Shown one piece after another: positions 9,795 to 19,365 of a stretch of 64,000 bases of DNA (within the stretch, counting starts at the first letter, position 1; every line of letters begins with the position of its first letter). The translations under genes and the position numbers were made by a program. The notes under the pieces were generated by a model, which saw only the letters and a program-made list of their open reading frames with translations, was not told the DNA's origin and ran no database searches. Origin of the DNA: Leptospira koniambonensis (GTDB taxonomy: Bacteria > Spirochaetota > Leptospiria > Leptospirales > Leptospiraceae); the NCBI RefSeq assembly GCF_004769555.1, contig NZ_RQFY01000006.1, positions 186,001-250,000 on the forward strand, read 5' to 3'.

Positions 9795-11072
9795 ATGGAT
9801 TTCGCAAAGATTAGGGGCAAGGATCTACAGGATTGCCTAATGCAGATGAAGATGAAATACGGCCCAGAAGCCCATGTCATCGAACATAGAATTTTGACCG
9901 AGGGTGGGATGTTCGGAACAGGACTAATGGCCCGCAAGGTTGTGGAGATCCAAGTTGGTATCCCTGAAAAGGCAAGTTCCAGAGAGAAGGTGGAGAAAAA
10001 ACTCCAGGACCTAAAAGAATTACTCAAACAAAAGTCTACTCTTGGTTCTGAGAAAAGAAGAAGTCTGGAAGAATTGCCTAGCTGGGAAGAAAGAACTTCT
10101 CGTCCGAGCAGATCTTCTTCTTTGCCAAAGGAACTGATAGATATTACTTCCGAAGCAATAGAGTCAGAAGAAAATCTGGGACTTTCTTTTTCAAAAGAGT
10201 TCGAGCCTAAGTTTGCAAGACCTGTTCGTAAGGAGCAGGATTCCAATATCCTTAAAATGAGGGATAAACTTGTCAAAGATGGAATGAGCGAGGCTTACGC
10301 GGAAGAAATTATTTCCCAGGCTGAGCAGAGACTTTCTCCTTTGGATCGTTCTCGTACAGTTTCAGTTCAGGAAAAAATTGTAGAAGTTCTTTCTGAAAGA
10401 GTGCAGGTGGAGCCGGATATTTTTAAAGGAACTAGAAGAGGACAGAGAAAAGTTGTCTTCTTTGTGGGACCTACAGGCAGCGGAAAGACAACTAGTATTG
10501 CGAAACTAGCCGCTAAGTACCATCTTCATATGGGAAAATCAGTGTCTCTCTATACAACTGACAACTATAGGATCGCCGCAATCGAGCAGTTAAAACGCTA
10601 CGCAGATACCATGGAAATGCCTTTTTATGCGGTAAAAGATCTCAAACGTTTTCAAGAGACCCTGGCGAGAGACGGATCGGAACTAATCCTTATAGATACT
10701 GCGGGTTATAGCCATCGCAATGTGGACCAGCTTAGCAAAATGTACGGATACCTTTCTGCTTTCGGAGAAAGGGACAACGTTGAAAATATCCTTGTATTAT
10801 CCGCCACATCTTCGTATCATCACACCCACTCCGTAATGAAAGCCTACGAGCCTCTTGGTTTCCGTAGAATTTTATTAACTAAACTGGACGAAGCGGAATT
10901 TTTGGGTGGATTTCTGGAACTAGCCGATACACTTAATAAGGGTTTTACCCATTTAAGTGTTGGCCAAGAAGTTCCCTTCGATATGATCCCAGCGGAAAAA
11001 CACCAACTCGCCGAATGCGCAGTAAATCCGGAAAAAATCATCGAGATCCGTGGAGAAGTATTCTCCGCTTAA
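9795..11072 (+). CDS. flhF: Flagellar SRP-like GTPase FlhF
   Basis: A 425-residue SRP-type GTPase that sets the polar position and number of flagella. An N-terminal basic/variable region (about 1-150) precedes the N domain and the G domain. The P-loop [18 protein letters not shown] sits near residues 225-242 and the DTAG motif ([13 protein letters not shown]) near 296-308; [11 protein letters not shown] follows. A strong ribosome site, AGGAGG, precedes ATG 9795. It is followed by flhG, its usual regulatory partner. Polar placement fits the two periplasmic flagella anchored at leptospiral cell ends. Confidence 0.94.
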   Translation: MDFAKIRGKDLQDCLMQMKMKYGPEAHVIEHRILTEGGMFGTGLMARKVVEIQVGIPEKASSREKVEKKLQDLKELLKQKSTLGSEKRRSLEELPSWEERTSRPSRSSSLPKELIDITSEAIESEENLGLSFSKEFEPKFARPVRKEQDSNILKMRDKLVKDGMSEAYAEEIISQAEQRLSPLDRSRTVSVQEKIVEVLSERVQVEPDIFKGTRRGQRKVVFFVGPTGSGKTTSIAKLAAKYHLHMGKSVSLYTTDNYRIAAIEQLKRYADTMEMPFYAVKDLKRFQETLARDGSELILIDTAGYSHRNVDQLSKMYGYLSAFGERDNVENILVLSATSSYHHTHSVMKAYEPLGFRRILLTKLDEAEFLGGFLELADTLNKGFTHLSVGQEVPFDMIPAEKHQLAECAVNPEKIIEIRGEVFSA

Positions 11073-11113
11073 GGTTTCGGTAGAAAACCTAAGTCCCAGA
11101 GAAAGAGGTTAGG

Positions 11114-12019
11114 ATGGACCAAGCGACTCAGTTGCGGAAACTTACCGAGGGTAATACGAGTTTGAAACTCGTGTCTTCAACCAAACCTATGACTAAGATT
11201 ATAGCGATCGCTTCCGGAAAGGGTGGGGTCGGTAAAAGTACTATCTCCGTAAACTTGGCCATCTCTATGGCTAAGGCAGGACAGAAGGTCCTAGTATTTG
11301 ACGGAGACCTAGGACTTGCTAACGTGAATGTGATCTTAGGGATCATTCCTAAATACAATTTATATCACGTAGTCAAGGGACATAAAAGTTTAAAGGATAT
11401 TATCATCCAAGCTCCTGAAGGAGTGGATATCATCGCGGGTGCAAGTGGTTATTCTCAGCTTGCTAACTTGAACGATACCCAAAGAAATAATTTGATCAAA
11501 GGATTCGCTGATCTGGATTCCTATGATTATATGATCATAGACACTGGAGCAGGGATCAGTTCAAACGTGATTGGGCTCACACTTCCTGCAGATGATGTGA
11601 TCGTAGTTACTACACCAGAACCTACTGCAATTACAGATTCTTATGGACTGATCAAAGCGATCGTTTCCCAAAGTAGAGATAAAAATCTTAAGATGGTAGT
11701 GAACCGTGTACGTTCCGCTATCGAAGGGAAGAAGGTTGCAGACCGTGTGATCGATATCTCTGGTCAATTCTTAGAAGTAAGAGTCGAAAATTTAGGATTC
11801 ATCTTCCAGGACGACGAGGTGGAAAAAAGTATCCGGGAACAAAAGCCGTATATCATCCATTCACCTAAGAGCAAGGCAGCAGCTTGTTTGAATCGGATCA
11901 CATATTCTCTACTGAACCAAGAAATGGATAATTTAGATGATTCCGGCATCACCGGATTCTTCCGTAAGTTTTTCAATTTTGTGGACGTTAGAGAAAAACA
12001 ACAGAGCGAGGAAGAGTGA
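11114..12019 (+). CDS. flhG: MinD-like ATPase FlhG (YlxH)
   Basis: A 301-residue deviant-Walker ATPase. The Walker A motif [10 protein letters not shown] lies near residues 35-44, and [14 protein letters not shown] and [12 protein letters not shown] mark the switch regions. It stimulates FlhF GTPase activity and limits flagellar number in other bacteria. It lies 41 bases after flhF, and its TGA overlaps the GTG of the next gene (GTGA). Length and motifs are complete. Confidence 0.93.
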   Translation: MDQATQLRKLTEGNTSLKLVSSTKPMTKIIAIASGKGGVGKSTISVNLAISMAKAGQKVLVFDGDLGLANVNVILGIIPKYNLYHVVKGHKSLKDIIIQAPEGVDIIAGASGYSQLANLNDTQRNNLIKGFADLDSYDYMIIDTGAGISSNVIGLTLPADDVIVVTTPEPTAITDSYGLIKAIVSQSRDKNLKMVVNRVRSAIEGKKVADRVIDISGQFLEVRVENLGFIFQDDEVEKSIREQKPYIIHSPKSKAAACLNRITYSLLNQEMDNLDDSGITGFFRKFFNFVDVREKQQSEEE

Positions 12020-12501
12020 ACCTACAAATTGGTTTTCTCGCTTTTTTTTCCCTTTTAGGGCTCATCATAAGTCTGGTCTGTGGCATCATGGTCGGAAATT
12101 ATTTCGGTCATATTGCATTCGTTACCTTTTTATCCACGGTCGGTATGGCTGTTTTCGGATTTGGGGTTTATTCCGTTTTAGCCTCCAAGGTTCCTGAATT
12201 TTTAGAACTTCTGGGTAATTTTACAGGCGCTCATTCCAGCGGAGATGAGGACGGTCTCGAAGGTGGGGGGCGCAGTTCCTATTCAGAACATTCTGATATG
12301 GATACTTCTACCCCTCATTTTGATTCTCCAGGTAGCGCGGACGAAATGCGAGCAGCTGCGAGTGGAATTCCTCGCAAAAAAGCAGATAAATTCGGAGATC
12401 ATATCATCGTAGAAAATATCGCGATCAAAAATGAGCCTAAGTTGATGGCGGAAGCGATCCGAACCATGCTCGCAAAAGACGACGGTAGCCAGGAAAAATA
12501 G
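12016..12501 (+). CDS. Small membrane protein of the flagellar operon, unknown function
   Basis: A 161-residue protein beginning at a GTG that overlaps the flhG stop. Two adjacent membrane helices (about 5-27 and 30-55) are followed by a low-complexity Ser/Gly/Asp-rich cytoplasmic linker and a conserved-looking C-terminal helix ([20 protein letters not shown]). I do not recognise the family. Its place between flhG and fliA suggests a motility role such as a membrane anchor or a regulator of the sigma factor, but this is inference. The C-terminal motif is the part most likely to bind a partner. Confidence 0.75.
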   Translation: MNLQIGFLAFFSLLGLIISLVCGIMVGNYFGHIAFVTFLSTVGMAVFGFGVYSVLASKVPEFLELLGNFTGAHSSGDEDGLEGGGRSSYSEHSDMDTSTPHFDSPGSADEMRAAASGIPRKKADKFGDHIIVENIAIKNEPKLMAEAIRTMLAKDDGSQEK

Positions 12502-12530
12502 TAAAAATCTTTCCAACTGAATTCTCGACT

Positions 12531-12642
12531 TGTTGGATCTCCAACATCCGAACTTAGTATAAAAATTCTCCTGCGTTGGAACTCTGACATCCAGAATCCC
12601 ATCCGCCGAGTATCAAATTACCCGAATGTAGGAACTCCAACA
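12531..12642. repeat. Three copies of the 16-bp palindromic repeat upstream of fliA
   Basis: TGTTGGATCTCCAACA (12531-12546) has a perfect 7-bp stem. A degenerate copy, CGTTGGAACTCTGACA, lies at 12574-12589, and TGTAGGAACTCCAACA at 12627-12642. They occupy the 282-base gap before fliA and match the copies inside flhB. They could be short mobile palindromic repeats or transcript-stabilising hairpins. Confidence 0.65.
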
Positions 12643-12677
12643 CCTGTGAAATTCCTGTTTTCTGCTCAGAAACCCAA

Positions 12678-12724
12678 TGAGACAAAAAACTGCTTGATTT
12701 CCCGTTTTTGAGACAAAAAATGCT
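12678..12724 (+). promoter_or_regulatory. Direct repeat upstream of fliA
   Basis: TGAGACAAAAAACTGCT (12678-12694) and TGAGACAAAAAATGCT (12709-12724) form a direct repeat with a 31-base period, close to three helical turns. The pair ends 60 bases before the fliA ATG. No convincing -35/-10 pair was found around it. A regulatory role is inferred from repetition and position only. Confidence 0.4.
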
Positions 12725-12783
12725 ATTGCAAATCGGTTTGGTCCACGACACTCTTAAGCAGAGGACCAGCCCATCCCGTTGTT

Positions 12784-13584
12784 ATGTCCAAACTTTTCGA
12801 AAAATACAATAATACGGATGAAACCGAACTTTGGAAGTCCTACAGGGCTACTAAAGACCAGAATATTCGCAGTTATCTTGTAGAAAAATATTCTCCTCTA
12901 GTCAAACACGTGGCTGGTCGTATCGCGATCGGTATGCCTCAGAACGTTGAGTTCGATGATCTAGTTTCATACGGTGTGTTTGGTCTTCTTGATGCGATCG
13001 AAAAATTCGATCCAGATAGACAGATCAAATTTAAAACCTATGCGATGACTCGTATCAGAGGTTCTATCTTTGACGAACTTCGTTCCATCGACTGGATCCC
13101 TCGCTCTATTCGCCAAAAAGCGAAACAGTTGGAGCAAATTATTGGGATGCTCGAGAATAAAGAGGGCGCTCACGTGGAAGATGAGGCGATCGCAAAAGAA
13201 ATGGGGATCTCTGTCGAGGAGTTTAACTCACTTCTTACTAAGATCAGCGGCACGTCACTCGTCTCTTTAAATGATATTTGGTTTCTCGGCGATGAGAACG
13301 ACGAGGTTTCTTTCATGGAGACATTAGAATCTCCGATGAATATGAACCCGGACACCATCATAGAAAAAGAAGAGATTAAAAATGTGATCGTGGAAGCGAT
13401 CAAAACACTTCCTGACAAAGAAAAAAAAGTAATCGTTCTTTATTATTACGAAGATCTAACATTAAAAGAGATCGGAGAAGTGTTGGAAGTTACCGAATCC
13501 AGGATTTCCCAACTTCATACGAGAGCTGTAGCAAGACTTCGTAGTAAATTAGGAAAGGTTAAATCAGTTATTAGTAAAAAGTAG
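12784..13584 (+). CDS. fliA: Flagellar sigma factor FliA (sigma-28 / WhiG type)
   Basis: A 266-residue sigma-70 family factor lacking region 1. Region 2 includes [35 protein letters not shown] (read as two adjoining motifs), with the [17 protein letters not shown] block diagnostic of the FliA/WhiG group. Region 4 carries [26 protein letters not shown] and an HTH. It directs late flagellar and chemotaxis genes in other bacteria. A 282-base gap with repeats precedes it, so it may have its own promoter as well as operon read-through. Confidence 0.95.
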   Translation: MSKLFEKYNNTDETELWKSYRATKDQNIRSYLVEKYSPLVKHVAGRIAIGMPQNVEFDDLVSYGVFGLLDAIEKFDPDRQIKFKTYAMTRIRGSIFDELRSIDWIPRSIRQKAKQLEQIIGMLENKEGAHVEDEAIAKEMGISVEEFNSLLTKISGTSLVSLNDIWFLGDENDEVSFMETLESPMNMNPDTIIEKEEIKNVIVEAIKTLPDKEKKVIVLYYYEDLTLKEIGEVLEVTESRISQLHTRAVARLRSKLGKVKSVISKK

Positions 13585-13661
13585 GGGAATGCCTTCCCCT
13601 GGCCTGAGCCAAGGTCTCAGGCCACCCCATCTCCGGGGAATCCGATTTTCAAAACCCCCGG
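13584..13661 (+). promoter_or_regulatory. Stack of hairpins between fliA and fapA
   Basis: Immediately after the fliA stop come three inverted repeats: GGGGAA/TTCCCC (13584-13599, 4-base loop), TGGCCTGAG/CTCAGGCCA (13600-13624, perfect 9-bp stem, 7-base loop), and CCGGGG/CCCCGG (13633-13661) enclosing TTTT-C-AAAA. No run of T follows, so a classic intrinsic terminator is unlikely. RNA stability or attenuation between the two genes is more plausible. Confidence 0.6.
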
Positions 13662-13685
13662 ACCGACTGACAGGAGGAGTTTCTT

Positions 13686-15668
13686 TTGAGTCTTACATCC
13701 TTTCTGAAAGACCAAAATAAAGAACTAGACAAGCTCCAAAACGAGCAGGTCGAAGTCATAGCTCCTACATTGGAAAAATGTCTGCAATTAGCAGCATCCC
13801 ATCTCAAAAGAAAATCTCACGAACTAGACTATATAGTAATCAAACGCGGAAAGAAAAAACTTTTCGGTTCAGAACCTTGGCATATCAGAGCTTCTATTTT
13901 ACCAGAAGATACATTCTTAGATGAACTTTCAGAGTTAGACAAAAAACTCACAGGCGGATCAGGCAAGCTCGTCTCCAAAGATCTGAAGGAGTTCCTACAA
14001 CCTAAGGACAGAGATGGAAGGGCAGTCGTTCAAATTTTCAGAAATGGAACTTATCTCACAATCTATCCACCTTCCGGCGAAGGAAAAGCAATTGAGCTTT
14101 CCGAAGTTTCTCGCAGACTTTCAGTCAGAGGAATTAATGAAGTAGATGATAACCAAATCCGTAAGATCGTAAAAGAGACCAAGGGAGAACCAATCTATAT
14201 TTCCAATATGAAACCAAGGCAGGGCGCCGAGGGTAAAATGGTATTGGATATTGCTCCTGATAAGATGAAAGCGAAGATTACTTTCATCCCTCCGAAACCT
14301 GCAGGAAGAGATCTAGAAGTAAAAGACGTAGTCAATTATCTCAAAAACGCAGGAATCAAATACGGAGTAAAAGAAGAAGAGATACAAAGAAGGTTAGAGG
14401 ACGAATTTTATAACCAACCTTTCACTGCTGCAGAAGGAGATCCTCCTGTTAACGGAAAAAATGCGCAAGTAATCTACCATGTTCGTATCAGTAAGAAGGT
14501 AGTCTTCAGAGAAGATGAATCCGGAAAAGTAGATTATAAGGACATGGATCTGATAGAGAACGTTGTGGTAGGACAACTTCTGGCAGAAAAAATCCCCGCA
14601 GAAAGAGGGAAATACGGTCGTACATTATTTAACGAACTTCTGCCTGCAAAAGACGGGTTAGATACGGAACTCAAACAAGGGAAGGGCACGATCCTTTCCG
14701 AAGACAGAACCAAACTCACTGCAGAGGTGAACGGACAAGTGGTCTATGCAAGCGGTAGACTTTCTGTCGAAACAGTTTATAGGGTCAACGGTGATGTTGG
14801 AATTAAAACTGGTAACGTTACATTCTTAGGTTCAGTCATTATTACTGGAAACGTAGAAGACAATTACTCGGTCAAGGCTGCAGGAAATATCGAAATTTAT
14901 GGCACTGTCCAAAAAGCAAATGTGGAAGCAGACGGAGATATTATCATCCGCCAAGGTGTTTCCGGAAGAGACGAGGCTAGGATCGAATCCACTGGCGGGA
15001 ACGTAATCGCTAAGTTTATCCAGAACGCAACTGTAGTCACAGAAAAAGACGTGGTTGTACAAGAAGGCATTCTTCACTGCTTTGTGAGCGCTGGTGGAAA
15101 AGTAATCTCCAATGGTAAGAGGGGACAGATTGTAGGAGGGACGATTCGTGCTTCGGATACAATCGCAGCGAAGGTCATAGGTTCTTCTGCCAACCCTGCA
15201 ACTGAACTTATAGTAGGAACCGATCCTAAGGTATTAAAACAGATCTCTGAATACGAAGAGAAACTGGCTGAAAATCAGGATAAGTTCGAACAGATTTCCA
15301 AAAGTCTTAAAACTCTCAAGGCAAGAAAGGAAAATGACCCTGCTTCTTTCACCCAGGACCATGAGCAGCAGTTGGTCAAAACCAGTAAGGCTACAGAAAA
15401 GCTGGAGATACGAGTCAGAGAATACGAAAACGAGATCCAGAACCTCAAGTCCTATATAGAAGAAAGAGCCGCAAACGGAAAGATCAGTGTAGAAAAGACC
15501 CTATTTGGTGGGGTTACTATCAAGATCAAGAGTGCGGACTTTAAGACCCGTAACGAGATCAAACATAAGACCTTTGTGGAAGAGAATGGGGTTATCCGAC
15601 AATTGCCGTACCAAGATCCTGAACCGGATAAAAAAGACTGGAGAAAAAACAGATCTAGAGGAAAATAA
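13686..15668 (+). CDS. FapA family protein (DUF342)
   Basis: A 660-residue protein starting at TTG 13686, chosen because AGGAGG lies eight bases upstream and it gives an uninterrupted frame. The N-terminal part contains a Jag_N-like segment (about 20-70, [17 protein letters not shown] then [13 protein letters not shown]). The central and C-terminal region is the DUF342/FapA beta-helix ([42 protein letters not shown]), ending in a coiled coil (about 515-600). FapA proteins are linked to polar flagellar function in Vibrio and to cell-surface polymer binding. It follows fliA in the flagellar operon. Confidence 0.88.
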   Translation: MSLTSFLKDQNKELDKLQNEQVEVIAPTLEKCLQLAASHLKRKSHELDYIVIKRGKKKLFGSEPWHIRASILPEDTFLDELSELDKKLTGGSGKLVSKDLKEFLQPKDRDGRAVVQIFRNGTYLTIYPPSGEGKAIELSEVSRRLSVRGINEVDDNQIRKIVKETKGEPIYISNMKPRQGAEGKMVLDIAPDKMKAKITFIPPKPAGRDLEVKDVVNYLKNAGIKYGVKEEEIQRRLEDEFYNQPFTAAEGDPPVNGKNAQVIYHVRISKKVVFREDESGKVDYKDMDLIENVVVGQLLAEKIPAERGKYGRTLFNELLPAKDGLDTELKQGKGTILSEDRTKLTAEVNGQVVYASGRLSVETVYRVNGDVGIKTGNVTFLGSVIITGNVEDNYSVKAAGNIEIYGTVQKANVEADGDIIIRQGVSGRDEARIESTGGNVIAKFIQNATVVTEKDVVVQEGILHCFVSAGGKVISNGKRGQIVGGTIRASDTIAAKVIGSSANPATELIVGTDPKVLKQISEYEEKLAENQDKFEQISKSLKTLKARKENDPASFTQDHEQQLVKTSKATEKLEIRVREYENEIQNLKSYIEERAANGKISVEKTLFGGVTIKIKSADFKTRNEIKHKTFVEENGVIRQLPYQDPEPDKKDWRKNRSRGK

Positions 15669-15673
15669 AGGAT

Positions 15674-16039
15674 ATGAGGCTGAACGAACCTCTTTCCGGA
15701 TACGGCGCTGCGAACGATCTGGTCCGAAGGACTATGGTGGAGAACCCACACACTCTTTCGAACGTAATCGCTCAGAACGAAAAATCGGTCCGAGAGTATT
15801 CTATAGATAAAAAGTATGCGGTGCAGATGTACACCGAGACTTTTTCATTATCTCCAGAATATAGAGAAAGACTTCGTAACTCATACACCCAAAGGATCGG
15901 AGAAATAGAAAAAGAAATCCGATCTTTTAAAGGACCAAAACCCGAGGGTGGAAAGGAGAGAATGTTCTCCTATGATAAGAGCGGTAGAAAAACCGAAATT
16001 CGGACACCTACTCGTTCCACAGTGGACTATATAGCTTAA
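15674..16039 (+). CDS. Uncharacterised small protein of the flagellar operon
   Basis: A 121-residue soluble, charged protein beginning five bases after the FapA-like gene with AAAGGA just before the ATG. There is no signal peptide or membrane helix. The middle is predicted to be helical (YRERLRNSYTQRIGEIEKEIRSF). I do not recognise a family. Tight spacing argues that it is translated with its neighbours and belongs to the flagellar/FapA module. Confidence 0.7.
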   Translation: MRLNEPLSGYGAANDLVRRTMVENPHTLSNVIAQNEKSVREYSIDKKYAVQMYTETFSLSPEYRERLRNSYTQRIGEIEKEIRSFKGPKPEGGKERMFSYDKSGRKTEIRTPTRSTVDYIA

Positions 16040-16102
16040 TAAAAACGCTCGGGCTTTCCGAAGGATGTTGTTGGAAATATCCTCGAAAAGGACGCTTGTG
16101 CG

Positions 16103-17311
16103 ATGGAATTATTCACAGTCCTATTCTTAAACATTATTATAGCCATAGGCTTGTACGTTGGTGTGTCCGCGCAAGTGACGAAGAGGATCCGCTCTCATAT
16201 GATCCGTCGTATCAATGAAGAAATTCGGACATTAGTAGACGAGATCCAAACTGAAACAGAAAGCCAAATAGAACTTTTAAATTCTAAGATCCAAGCTTAT
16301 AAAATTTTGGTCCAACGTTCTGATACTTTGGAGGATAAATACAAATCTATTCTCCAAAAACTGGAATCACTTCCGGACAGAATATTTTCTACCGAAGGAA
16401 AAAAATTAGAAAAACAGAATATAGTTCCTGAGCCAATATTGGAATTCGAAACGGTAGAGGAAGAGTTAGAAAGTGCGGAACCTTCTATCCTTACTCACCA
16501 AGAAACAGTTCAAATTTCCGATGAGGAAAAATTCAAGAACGAATATCTGACCCTAATTCGTGAAAAACAAAAAGAACTTAAAACTTCTCCGACCGAATCT
16601 TTGGAGAATAGAAAACAAGAACTTGCTGCAAAAGCAGGAGAAGGTGTAGGAAGACTTTATAAACAAAATTTGAGAGAAAATTATTCTCCTGAAAATCCAA
16701 AACCATTCTTGGATCCCGAAAGAAAAAATCTCAAAAAAGAAACTTCTCCTAGTTCGGAAGAAGAATCTGGAACTTTGGGAATTCTGAAAAACTTCGGTAA
16801 GACGATTAAAAATGTGATGGGATGGAAAGATTCTCAGGAATTGATGTCTGAAATTTCTCCTACCAGAACCCCTCAGCCAATGTACAATCCAAGTTCTACC
16901 TTTGATATTTCTTTGGATGGAGATCCATTCGAAGAAAATAAAATTCAATTTTCGGAAGATATCAGCGGTGGTTCTTTAAAAGCAGAACCTGATTATACTC
17001 CTGAGATAGATCCTAAAAAAACGAGTTCTAAATCAAAAAGAACTGACAATAAAATTCCTGTGGAAGAGAACTTCGGAAAAATCCTGGAAAGGAAAATGAC
17101 GGGTTACACTCCTCAAAAACAGGATTCCGTAAAAATTTCCTCTGAAATGGCGCTAAAAGACCTGGGAGAAGGTGCGAGTAAGATCGAGAAGGTCGTTTTC
17201 CTCTTGAAAAAAGGATATTCTCATGAAGAAATCTCAGAAGCCTTGGATCTCGCCACCGGTGAAGTGGACATTATTGAAAGATTTAGGTTGGAGAGAAATA
17301 GGAGGACCTGA
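16103..17311 (+). CDS. Membrane-anchored coiled-coil protein with C-terminal HTH-like (DUF6115-type) domain
   Basis: A 402-residue protein. One membrane helix at the N-terminus (about 3-22) is followed by a coiled coil (about 30-95), a long charged, poorly conserved region, and a C-terminal helix-turn-helix-like motif (KVVFLLKKGYSHEEISEALDLATGEVDII, about residues 362-392). That last motif is typical of DUF6115/DUF2802 proteins found downstream of flagellar genes in other bacteria. Function is unknown. Its stop overlaps the remA start (TGATG). Confidence 0.75.
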   Translation: MELFTVLFLNIIIAIGLYVGVSAQVTKRIRSHMIRRINEEIRTLVDEIQTETESQIELLNSKIQAYKILVQRSDTLEDKYKSILQKLESLPDRIFSTEGKKLEKQNIVPEPILEFETVEEELESAEPSILTHQETVQISDEEKFKNEYLTLIREKQKELKTSPTESLENRKQELAAKAGEGVGRLYKQNLRENYSPENPKPFLDPERKNLKKETSPSSEEESGTLGILKNFGKTIKNVMGWKDSQELMSEISPTRTPQPMYNPSSTFDISLDGDPFEENKIQFSEDISGGSLKAEPDYTPEIDPKKTSSKSKRTDNKIPVEENFGKILERKMTGYTPQKQDSVKISSEMALKDLGEGASKIEKVVFLLKKGYSHEEISEALDLATGEVDIIERFRLERNRRT

Positions 17312-17592
17312 TGTCCCAATTTAGCGTCTTGAACGTTGGTTTTGGAAATATAGTTATGGTTTCCAAAATCGTAGGTATCATTCATTCGGATTCAGCTTCT
17401 GCAAAAAGGATCCGAAACGAAGCCAAAAGTAATAACAATTTGGTAGACGCGACTCAGGGAAAAAAGACCAGGTCCATTATAATTACAGACTCCAACCATT
17501 TGATCCTTTCCAACTTAAGAGTGGAAGCCCTCACAAGAAGGATAGAAAGCAGGGATAATTCTATCGCAGAAGAAGAGGAAGAAAAGGACTGA
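17311..17592 (+). CDS. remA: RemA/YlzA family DNA-binding regulator (DUF370)
   Basis: A 93-residue protein matching the DUF370/RemA pattern: [32 protein letters not shown], then [20 protein letters not shown]. In Bacillus, RemA activates biofilm-matrix operons by binding DNA as a ring-like oligomer, and its gene (ylzA) lies directly before gmk, as here. The start overlaps the upstream stop. Its TGA overlaps a CTG that appears to start gmk. Presence at the end of a motility operon suggests a link between motility and surface state, which is inference. Confidence 0.88.
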   Translation: MSQFSVLNVGFGNIVMVSKIVGIIHSDSASAKRIRNEAKSNNNLVDATQGKKTRSIIITDSNHLILSNLRVEALTRRIESRDNSIAEEEEEKD

Positions 17593-18140
17593 AATCTCCC
17601 AAGCTAATCGTTCTATCCTCCGTAGCAGGAGGAGGCAAATCCACACTTATTCAAATGATCCGAGTCAAACATCCTGATTTGGCTTTTTCAGTTTCTTGTA
17701 CTACGAGGGCTCCACGTCCAGGAGACAAGGAAGGAGTAACGTATTTTTTCCTAAGCAAAGAAAAATTTGAATCCGGAATTGATAAGGGAGAATTTTTAGA
17801 ATGGGCCAAGGTCCATGATAATTATTACGGAACTCCCGCAATATTCGTAAACCAATGTATGTCTGCAGGTAAATCAGTGATTATGGATCTGGATGTGCAG
17901 GGAGCAGCTCAAGTAAAACAAAAGCTTGGAAAAGAAGCGATCACAATCTTTATACTTCCTCCAAATGAAGAAGAATGGGAAAAAAGACTGCGCGGCAGAG
18001 GAACTGATTCAGAAGAAAGTATCCTAAAACGTATCAAGAACGGAAAAGAAGAGCTGGCTCATAAAGACGAATTCGATCATATTATAGTGAATGATACGTT
18101 GGAACATGCACTTTCTCGTTTGGAAGAAATTTTATTTTAA
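17589..18140 (+). CDS. gmk: Guanylate kinase, apparent CTG start
   Basis: Guanylate kinase phosphorylates GMP to GDP. The P-loop [15 protein letters not shown] is encoded from 17616, and [19 protein letters not shown] and the lid [15 protein letters not shown] follow. The next in-frame ATG (17655) lies after the P-loop and would destroy the enzyme. Between the in-frame stop at 17556 and that ATG there is no ATG, GTG or TTG. The best start is CTG 17589, overlapping the remA TGA (CTGA) and preceded by a purine-rich GAGGAAGAAAAGGA. That gives 183 residues, normal for the family. The first glycine of the canonical P-loop is serine here. Confidence 0.88.
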   Translation: MKSPKLIVLSSVAGGGKSTLIQMIRVKHPDLAFSVSCTTRAPRPGDKEGVTYFFLSKEKFESGIDKGEFLEWAKVHDNYYGTPAIFVNQCMSAGKSVIMDLDVQGAAQVKQKLGKEAITIFILPPNEEEWEKRLRGRGTDSEESILKRIKNGKEELAHKDEFDHIIVNDTLEHALSRLEEILF

Positions 18141-18210
18141 GAATTTCTATTAAATTCGGAAACCTAAATAGATTGCCGCTTTCTTATATCTAGACCAAGG
18201 ATTAGATAAT

Positions 18211-19245
18211 ATGAAGTTTTTATATAATTCTTTTTTTATTTCTATAATTTCGATTTTTAGTTTCCAATGTATCTATCTCATCAAGCCCAGAAAGGATTTT
18301 GAAGAGAGTAAAAATTTAATTTCTCCCGATTATTCTAAGTCCGAATTTTGGGCCGCTCTTCCAGATAAAAAAGATAATGCAGATCTTGTTCCTGGAAATT
18401 CAGGCTTAAAAGAAAATCAATCCTTAGCAGAGGCGGATACTTTTTATATTCATCCTACAACCTTACTTCTTCGGCCTAAATATTGGAACGGGGATCTAAA
18501 AGACGAGGACTTGAACGATAGAACTGATAAACATCCTATCAAAACCCAAGCAAGTGCATTTAATGAATGTTGTAAGGTTTATGCTCCCAGATATAGACAG
18601 GCTGCATTTTTTGTTTTTACAAAAGATGTTCCGGAAAGCGAGGCAGCATTAGATTTTGCATTCCAAGATGTGAAGGCTTCCTTTTTATATTATATGAAAA
18701 ATTGGAATAAGGGCCGCCCATATATCATTGCTTCTCATAGCCAGGGCACAAGGCATTCTGTCCGTTTACTAAAAGAGGTGATCTCTACTAATCCAGAATA
18801 TAAGAAAAATTTGGTAGTGAGTTATTCGATTGGATTTCCATTTAAACAAGAAGAGGCAGGTCTGCCAGTGTGTTCCAGTTCGAAAGATACAGGATGTGTA
18901 GTTGGTTGGAATTCCTATATTTGGGGAAATTCCCCAGGCAGATTATTGGACAGATATGGAAAAGACACTGTATGTGTGAATCCTCTCAGTTGGAAACAAG
19001 ATGAAGAGGTGTCTCCCAAGTCTGAAAATTTAGGAAGTGTGAATCGAAGTTTTGATCAATTAGTCCCAGGTGTTGCGGATGCAAAATGTAATTCAGGAGT
19101 TTTGTGGATCCACGAACCTGAGATTTCGCGTACCCCAAACCTAGGAAAAGATGGAAATTTACATACTGGGGATTTTCATTTTTTCTATGCGAATATTAGA
19201 AAAAATGCAAAAGAAAGATTGGAAGCTTTTCAAAAGAAGAAGTAA
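18211..19245 (+). CDS. DUF3089 alpha/beta-hydrolase, probable lipoprotein
   Basis: A 344-residue protein with an N-terminal export signal ending in FSFQC, where Cys20 could be lipidated (a loose spirochaetal lipobox). The DUF3089 pattern is clear: DTFYIHPTT, ASAFNECCKVYAPRYRQA, and the nucleophile elbow IIASHSQGT (G/A-x-S-x-G type) with the catalytic serine. A likely late histidine is HTGDFHFFYANI. The substrate is unknown. It stands alone between the two converging flagellar operons. Confidence 0.82.
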   Translation: MKFLYNSFFISIISIFSFQCIYLIKPRKDFEESKNLISPDYSKSEFWAALPDKKDNADLVPGNSGLKENQSLAEADTFYIHPTTLLLRPKYWNGDLKDEDLNDRTDKHPIKTQASAFNECCKVYAPRYRQAAFFVFTKDVPESEAALDFAFQDVKASFLYYMKNWNKGRPYIIASHSQGTRHSVRLLKEVISTNPEYKKNLVVSYSIGFPFKQEEAGLPVCSSSKDTGCVVGWNSYIWGNSPGRLLDRYGKDTVCVNPLSWKQDEEVSPKSENLGSVNRSFDQLVPGVADAKCNSGVLWIHEPEISRTPNLGKDGNLHTGDFHFFYANIRKNAKERLEAFQKKK

Positions 19246-19280
19246 TTAAATATAAGATTTTATTTTTCGCACGGAGCACA

Positions 19281-19355
19281 CGGAGAACGCAGAGTTGTAA
19301 TTATAGGAGATGAATAAATATTACTGTAACTTCTCCGCGTCTTTGCGCCTCTGCG
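19281..19355. repeat. Dispersed GCAGAG/CTCTGC-type intergenic repeat
   Basis: The 120-base gap between the DUF3089 gene and the convergent operon holds CGGAGAA (19281-19287) matched by TTCTCCG (19331-19337), and CGCAGAG (19288-19294) matched by CTCTGCG (19349-19355). The GTCTTTGCGCCTCTGCGTGA stretch resembles short repeats scattered between genes in many environmental bacteria. It may fold and act as a terminator for both converging units. Confidence 0.5.
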
Positions 19356-19365
19356 TGACAAAATC

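Noticed and set aside
13985..14001. AAGGAGTTCCTACAA in the FapA-like gene as another copy of the 16-bp repeat
   Set aside because: It matches only part of the motif and encodes plausible conserved protein sequence (KEFLQP), so chance is likely.
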